From NCBI GenBank assembly GCA_027058735.1, contig JALURZ010000169.1, positions 1-10,729 on the forward strand: a DNA stretch of 10,729 bases, given 5' to 3'. A program made the translations under genes and the position numbers. Each line of letters begins with the position of its first letter. The first letter of the stretch is position 1. Below, in pieces: positions 6,726 through 10,729 of the stretch. A model generated the notes under the pieces. That model was given only the letters and a program-made list of their open reading frames with translations. It had not been told where the DNA came from and did no database searches. The stretch comes from Hyphomicrobiales bacterium. GTDB lineage: Bacteria; Pseudomonadota; Alphaproteobacteria; Rhizobiales; JALURZ01.

Positions 6726-8819
6726 TTACGCGGCGCGCACCCACACACGGGTGTCATGAAACGCCGCGCCGCCGAAGGGGGCGGGCTGATCCGCGCCGAT
6801 GAGCGTATTGATCCCCGCGCCGCCTTCATGCGCGTGGTTGGGAAAAATCCCTTCCGCGATCAAAACCCCCCGGCACACCCCCTCAAACAGCCGCGCGTGC
6901 AGCCGGACCTCGCCGCGCGAATTGCCCAGTACAACCCCGACCCCATCGCCAATGCCCAGTTCGGCGGCATCCAAAGGGTGGATCTTCACTTCCGGGCGGC
7001 CTTCGCGCCTGCGCGACGAAGGCGTCTCGGCAAACGATGAATTCAGGAATGTGCGCGCCGGGCTGGTGGCCAGCCGGAAGGGATGGGCCTCGTCCGCCGT
7101 TTCGATGACCTCCCAGTAATCGGGAAATTTCGGGATGGTCCCGACCGGCCCCATCGGCCCGGCATTGGGAAATTTCACGTTCGGCCAGTCGGGTGAAAAC
7201 CGGAACTTGCCGTCGGGAAAGTTGAATCCGCGGAGAAAATGCGCCTTGTCGAATTCCGGCTGGCAATCGATCCAGTTGGTTTCGCGCAAATCCTCAAGAT
7301 TGCCCCAGCCGGAATTGCGCAGCGTCCAGTCAATCAGCCCGGCCTGGGTCATCTCGAAGCCCGGATGGGACGCGCCGAGCCGCCCGGCCAGCGCGCACAC
7401 CACATCGTGGTTGGAGCGGCATTCGCCCGCCGGCTCGATGACCTTGAGCCCCAAGGAAATATACTGATGCCCGCCACCCAGATAGACATCGTCATGTTCC
7501 AGAAACATCGTCGCTGGCAGCACGACATCGGCCATCTGCGCGGTTTCCGTCATGAACTGCTCATGGACGCAAACAAACAGATCCTCGCGGGCAAATCCGG
7601 CACGCACCTTTTTCTGCTCCGGAGCCACGTTGAGCGGGTTGGTGTTCTGGATGAACAACGCCGTCACCGGCGGCCCGCCGCCAAGATCGCACGGGTCTCC
7701 CGTCAGCACCGCGCCGATGCGCGACTGGTCAAGCAGGCGAATGTCCGGGTCGATCACATCGAGACCCTCGATCATGGTCTTGTTGATGTGATAAATACCG
7801 CCATTGTTGTGGAAGGCGCCGCCCCCTTCGTGACGCCACGCGCCGGTTACCGTGGCGATGCAGCTTGCCGCATGCATGTTGAAGGCGCCGTTGCGTGAGC
7901 GGGTAAAGCCGTAGCCGAGCCTGAGATAAGTGCGCGGCGTCGTGCCGATGAGGCCCGCGAAAGTCTCGATCTGCTCCACGCTCAGACCGGTAATGGTGCT
8001 CGCCCAGTCCGGCGTCTTTTCTTTAAGATATGCTTCCAGTTCATCTGGCAAGTCCGCGAATTCGCGCATGTAATCGCGGTCGGCATGGCCATCGCGAAAC
8101 AGAACATGCATGACCGCGGCCGCCAGCGCCCCATCGGTGCCCGGCTTCGGGCACAAGGCCAGATCGGCCTTTTTCATGGTCGCGTTGTTGTAAACGTCGA
8201 CGGCGACGATCTTCGCGCCGCGCTCCTTTCGCGCCGTCATCACATGGGTCATCACGTTGACCTGGGTGTGCACCGGATTGGTGCCCCAGATCACGATCAG
8301 ATCGGATTTCGCCATTTCGCGCGGATCGGGTCCGCGCAATTTGCCGGTGCCGGCGGTAAAACCCGCTCCCGACAGGGTCGAACAGATGGTCGTGTATTCG
8401 CCGGAATAGCGCTTGGCGTGACGCAGGCGGTTGATGCCATCACGCATCACCAGACCCATGGTGCCGGCATAGTAGTAGGGCCACACGGCTTCGCTGCCAT
8501 GCGCCTGTTCGGCCTTCAGCAGGGCGCCGGCGACCTCGTCGAGCGCCTGCTCCCAGGTGATGCGCTCAAAATCGCCGGACCCTTTTTCGCCGCGCCGCCG
8601 CATCGGATGCAGCAAGCGCCCGGGATGATGAATGCGTTCGGCGTAGCGCGCGACCTTTTCGCACACGACCCCAAGCGTATAATCGTTGGCCTTGGCGCCG
8701 CGCACGCGCCCGATGGTGTGCGCATCGAGGCGCTCCACTTCAAGCGCGCATGTGGAGGGACAGTCATGCGGGCAGGTCGAGAGCAGGATTTCGGCTTCGA
8801 TGTCCGGCTTGCTGTTCAT
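6726..8819 (-). CDS. Molybdopterin-dependent oxidoreductase with 4Fe-4S cluster (BisC/DMSO reductase superfamily)
   Basis: The 697-residue protein belongs to the superfamily of formate dehydrogenases, nitrate reductases and DMSO reductases that bind bis-molybdopterin guanine dinucleotide. An N-terminal 4Fe-4S site is formed by C16, C20, C24 (CPHDCPSTC) and C53 (GVVCEKV). The molybdopterin-binding core includes WGTNPVHTQ (178-186), FIQNTNPLN and MADVVLPATMFLEHDD. The C-terminal dinucleotide-binding domain contains RLATSPARTFLNSSF, KIHPLDAAELGIGDGVGVV and GINTLIGAD. Aligning C146-STLS by eye with the corresponding stretch of formate dehydrogenase H places S150 at the metal-ligand position; this is an inference. 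There is no Tat signal, so it should be cytoplasmic. No electron-transfer subunit or maturation chaperone is encoded nearby, so its substrate is unknown. The gene lies 32 bases downstream of ndk on the same strand and has a strong purine-rich ribosome binding site. Confidence 0.93.
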   Translation of the reverse strand: MNSKPDIEAEILLSTCPHDCPSTCALEVERLDAHTIGRVRGAKANDYTLGVVCEKVARYAERIHHPGRLLHPMRRRGEKGSGDFERITWEQALDEVAGALLKAEQAHGSEAVWPYYYAGTMGLVMRDGINRLRHAKRYSGEYTTICSTLSGAGFTAGTGKLRGPDPREMAKSDLIVIWGTNPVHTQVNVMTHVMTARKERGAKIVAVDVYNNATMKKADLALCPKPGTDGALAAAVMHVLFRDGHADRDYMREFADLPDELEAYLKEKTPDWASTITGLSVEQIETFAGLIGTTPRTYLRLGYGFTRSRNGAFNMHAASCIATVTGAWRHEGGGAFHNNGGIYHINKTMIEGLDVIDPDIRLLDQSRIGAVLTGDPCDLGGGPPVTALFIQNTNPLNVAPEQKKVRAGFAREDLFVCVHEQFMTETAQMADVVLPATMFLEHDDVYLGGGHQYISLGLKVIEPAGECRSNHDVVCALAGRLGASHPGFEMTQAGLIDWTLRNSGWGNLEDLRETNWIDCQPEFDKAHFLRGFNFPDGKFRFSPDWPNVKFPNAGPMGPVGTIPKFPDYWEVIETADEAHPFRLATSPARTFLNSSFAETPSSRRREGRPEVKIHPLDAAELGIGDGVGVVLGNSRGEVRLHARLFEGVCRGVLIAEGIFPNHAHEGGAGINTLIGADQPAPFGGAAFHDTRVWVRAA

Positions 8820-8830
8820 GCCTCCACCTC
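8820..8830 (-). promoter_or_regulatory. Strong ribosome binding site of the molybdoenzyme gene
   Basis: Read on the minus strand, the bases before the ATG at 8819 are GAGGTGGAGGC. This gives two overlapping Shine-Dalgarno matches, the farther one ideally spaced, and supports the chosen start a few residues before the cluster cysteines. Confidence 0.75.
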
Positions 8831-8851
8831 ACGGCATCGAAGGGCCTTGCG

Positions 8852-9274
8852 TCAACCCGGGATTTCATCGTCCCGGAAACACATCGAGATTTCCAGCGCC
8901 GCGGTGTCGGGGCTGTCGGAGCCATGCACCGAATTGGCCTCCAGCGATTCGGCGAACTCCGCGCGGATGGTGCCGGGATCGGCATCGGCCGGATCGGTTG
9001 CGCCCATGATCTCGCGGTTTTTCGCCACCGCGTTCTCGCCTTCGAGCACCTGCATCACGATCGGGCCGGATGTCATGAAGGCCACCAGATCGTCGAAAAA
9101 GGGACGCTCCTTGTGGACCGCATAAAAGGCCTGTGCCTGCGCCTTTGACCAGAGCACGCGTTTCTGGGCCACGACCCGCAAACCGGCGTCTTCCAGCTTG
9201 GTGATGATCCTGCCGGTGATGTTGCGCCGGGTCGCATCCGGCTTGATGATCGAAAACGTGCGTTCCATGGACAT
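8852..9274 (-). CDS. ndk: Nucleoside diphosphate kinase
   Basis: This cytoplasmic kinase moves the terminal phosphate from ATP to other nucleoside diphosphates through a phosphohistidine, balancing NTP and dNTP pools. The 140-residue length is typical. It shows MERTFSIIKPDATRRN (3-18), with the conserved substrate-site lysine K11, then GPIVMQVLEGENAV (70-83) and GTIRAEFAES (101-110). The active-site block NSVHGSDSPDTAALEI (114-129) contains the phosphorylated H117. The frame stays open upstream to 9598, but homology begins at MSMERTF. The ATG at 9274 (or 9268, two codons later) is therefore the start; an AAGGA sits 11 bases before 9274. It is divergent from the AhpD-like gene and upstream of the molybdoenzyme gene, with no terminator visible between the two, so readthrough is likely. 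Confidence 0.98.
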   Translation of the reverse strand: MSMERTFSIIKPDATRRNITGRIITKLEDAGLRVVAQKRVLWSKAQAQAFYAVHKERPFFDDLVAFMTSGPIVMQVLEGENAVAKNREIMGATDPADADPGTIRAEFAESLEANSVHGSDSPDTAALEISMCFRDDEIPG

Positions 9275-9316
9275 GAGGGCGGATTTCCTTTTTAAGACGT
9301 TGGTCAGCTGGCGCTG

Positions 9317-9346
9317 CTTATAACGTGCGGCGGACATGAGCGGCAA
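9317..9346 (-). promoter_or_regulatory. Candidate ndk promoter
   Basis: On the minus strand, TTGCCG (9346-9341) and TATAAG (9322-9317) are separated by 18 bases, with four of six and five of six matches to the sigma-70 boxes. The implied leader before ndk is about 35 bases. The -10 contains the palindrome TTATAA, so it could also serve the divergent gene, although I see no well-spaced -35 for that direction. Confidence 0.45.
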
Positions 9347-9393
9347 GACGCGAAACCCCGCCTGCGCGGCCCGGGCCGCCGGCGACAAGAGCC

Positions 9394-9400
9394 GAGGAGA
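9394..9400 (+). promoter_or_regulatory. Ribosome binding site deciding the AhpD-like gene start
   Basis: GAGGAGA ends seven bases before the ATG at 9408. An upstream in-frame ATG at 9336 would add 24 residues of low-complexity, non-homologous sequence and lacks such a site, so 9408 is preferred. Confidence 0.8.
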
Positions 9401-9407
9401 CCTCATC

Positions 9408-9797
9408 ATGCAGCCGATCAGCCATGAAAACGCATCGCCGCGCGTGCGCGCGGTGTTCGACGACATAAAGAAAACCCGCGGCGTCGAGGACGTCAACAAT
9501 TTCTGGAAATACCTCGCCAATGAACCGCGCATGCTCGCCCACACCTGGGCATCCCTGAAGGATGTCATGGGATCGGGCAGCCTCGATCCGCTGACCAAGG
9601 AACTCGTCTATCTGGCCGTCTCGATCACCAATGACTGCGCCTATTGCAAGGCGAGCCACGGTGCGCAGGCCCGCGCCAGGGGCGCCAGCGAGGAGATGCT
9701 GGCCGAGCTTTATTCCGTCGTCGCGCTGGCCAACATGACAAACCGGCTGGCCATGGCCTATGACGTGCCGGTCGATGAGGCCCTGAAGGGCGAATAG
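9408..9797 (+). CDS. Carboxymuconolactone decarboxylase-family protein (AhpD-like)
   Basis: The product is a single-domain, 129-residue, all-helical cytoplasmic protein. It has the AhpD-type redox signature: E65, then C77-A-Y-C80 and H84 within LVYLAVSITNDCAYCKASH (66-84). The spacing Glu-x11-Cys-x2-Cys-x3-His matches that of peroxidase-active AhpD proteins. This suggests a thiol-dependent role in peroxide detoxification or disulphide relay rather than true carboxymuconolactone decarboxylation, for which no pathway genes are nearby. No AhpC peroxiredoxin is encoded in the window, so the partner is unknown. The gene has an excellent ribosome binding site and ends 18 bases before the ABC-F gene on the same strand, so the two are probably co-transcribed. 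Confidence 0.9.
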   Translation: MQPISHENASPRVRAVFDDIKKTRGVEDVNNFWKYLANEPRMLAHTWASLKDVMGSGSLDPLTKELVYLAVSITNDCAYCKASHGAQARARGASEEMLAELYSVVALANMTNRLAMAYDVPVDEALKGE

Positions 9798-9815
9798 GGC
9801 CTTGCCGGAACCGCC

Positions 9816-10729
9816 ATGCTGAACATCGCCAACATCACCTTCCGCATGGCCGGACGCGTGCTGCTGGAGGGGGCCAGCGCGCAGATCCCCACCGGCCACA
9901 AGGTTGGCCTGGTGGGGCGCAATGGCGCGGGCAAGACGACCTTGCTGCGGATCATCCTTGGCGAACTTGCGCCCGACGACGGCGAAATCACCGTGCCGCG
10001 CAATGCGCGCATCGCCACGCTCGCCCAGCAGGCGCCGGCGGGCGAGGACAGCCTGCTGGATACGGTGCTCGGCGCCGATACGGAGCGCGACGCATTGCTG
10101 CGCGAAGCGGAAACCGCGGCGGATCCGGGCCGCATAGCGCAGATCCAGCTTCGCCTCAGCGATATCGGCGCCCACAGCGCGCCTGCGCGTGCGGCCGCCA
10201 TCCTCGCCGGCCTTGGTTTTGACGACGAGGCCCAGACCCGCGCCTGCTCCACGCTTTCGGGCGGCTGGCGCATGCGCGTGGCGCTGGCCCGCGTATTGTT
10301 TTCCCGGCCCGATATTCTGCTGCTCGATGAGCCGACGAACTATCTCGATCTGGAAGGGACGCTGTGGCTCGAGACCTATCTGAGGCGCTATCCCCATACC
10401 GTCGTCATCGTCAGCCATGACCGCGACCTGCTCAACACGCTGGTCGGGTCCATCATGCACTTGAGCGAATGCCGGCTGAGCGTATATTCCGGCGGCTATG
10501 ACCGCTTCGAGCAGACCCGGCGCGCCCGTATCGAGACCCGGCTCAAGCTCAAGAACAAGCAGGACAATGACCGCCGCCGCCTGGAATCCTTCGTTGAGCG
10601 GTTCCGCGCCAAGGCAACCAAGGCGCGCCAGGCGCAAAGCCGGCTGAAGGCACTGGCGAAACTGAAACCGATCCCGGCGCTGGTCGAAAACCGCATCGCG
10701 CCGTTTTACTTCCCCTCCCCCCGCCCCCC
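9816..10729 (+). CDS. ABC-F family ATPase, YheS-type (partial, 3' end off right edge)
   Basis: The first 304 codons of a soluble tandem-ATPase protein are visible, ending in-frame at the right edge. The first nucleotide-binding domain is intact: Walker A GRNGAGKTT (34-42), Q-loop near Q71, signature LSGGW (147-151), Walker B LLLDEPTNYLD (168-178), and the switch histidine H201 in VSHDRD. It lacks membrane segments. After the domain comes the charged ABC-F linker (about 225-290), including ESFVERFRAKATKARQAQSR, which closely resembles the linker of E. coli YheS. ABC-F proteins bind the ribosomal E site and regulate or rescue translation; this ribosome role is family knowledge, not seen here. 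The second ATPase domain must lie beyond the window. The ATG at 9816 follows the AhpD-like gene by 18 bases with only a weak Shine-Dalgarno sequence. Confidence 0.93.
   Translation, partial: MLNIANITFRMAGRVLLEGASAQIPTGHKVGLVGRNGAGKTTLLRIILGELAPDDGEITVPRNARIATLAQQAPAGEDSLLDTVLGADTERDALLREAETAADPGRIAQIQLRLSDIGAHSAPARAAAILAGLGFDDEAQTRACSTLSGGWRMRVALARVLFSRPDILLLDEPTNYLDLEGTLWLETYLRRYPHTVVIVSHDRDLLNTLVGSIMHLSECRLSVYSGGYDRFEQTRRARIETRLKLKNKQDNDRRRLESFVERFRAKATKARQAQSRLKALAKLKPIPALVENRIAPFYFPSPRP

Noticed and set aside
8085..9125. A 346-codon plus-strand frame opposite the molybdoenzyme and ndk genes.
   Set aside because: It spans the antisense of two well-supported genes and the gap between them, and shows no domain features.
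9275..9598. Upstream extension of the ndk frame.
   Set aside because: Family similarity begins at MSMERTF, and the extension runs antisense through the AhpD-like gene.
9318..10637. A 439-codon minus-strand frame opposite the AhpD-like and ABC-F genes.
   Set aside because: Low-complexity shadow translation; both plus-strand genes carry intact diagnostic motifs.
10700..10729. C-rich end of the window considered as a sequencing or assembly artefact.
   Set aside because: It reads in frame as a Pro-rich FPSPRPP stretch plausible for the ABC-F linker end, so there is no need to call it an artefact.

Overview
The window is ordinary, gene-dense chromosomal DNA from a GC-rich Gram-negative bacterium. 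The purM-purN pair, the form of ndk, and the mixture of DUF2066, L,D-transpeptidase, large MscS-type and ABC-F genes fit an alphaproteobacterium best, but I cannot name a genus from sequence alone. I found no rRNA, tRNA, CRISPR array, transposase, integrase, phage gene or attachment site. Both edges cut through genes.

Layout from left to right: a DUF2066 envelope protein on the minus strand (its 3' end lies beyond the left edge) is divergent from purM-purN, two purine-synthesis genes that overlap by four bases. Next on the plus strand is a large MscS-family mechanosensitive channel with an N-terminal periplasmic coiled region. It is followed by a small predicted secreted protein of unknown function and a short L,D-transpeptidase. 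A strong intrinsic terminator follows the transpeptidase and separates it from a convergent minus-strand pair: ndk (nucleoside diphosphate kinase) and, 32 bases downstream of it, an orphan cytoplasmic molybdopterin/4Fe-4S oxidoreductase. Divergent from ndk is a plus-strand pair: a single-domain AhpD-like carboxymuconolactone decarboxylase-family protein and an ABC-F ATPase of the YheS type, cut by the right edge.

Functionally the window joins housekeeping nucleotide metabolism (purM, purN, ndk) with envelope maintenance (DUF2066 protein, MscS channel, L,D-transpeptidase, secreted unknown) and redox or ribosome-associated functions (molybdoenzyme, AhpD-like protein, ABC-F). No stretch longer than about 165 bases lacks a gene. 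The least explained items are the secreted unknown protein at 5511-5915, the orphan molybdoenzyme with a possible serine metal ligand, and a six-codon mini-ORF that overlaps the channel gene's start. I see no convincing evidence of an undescribed multi-gene system.
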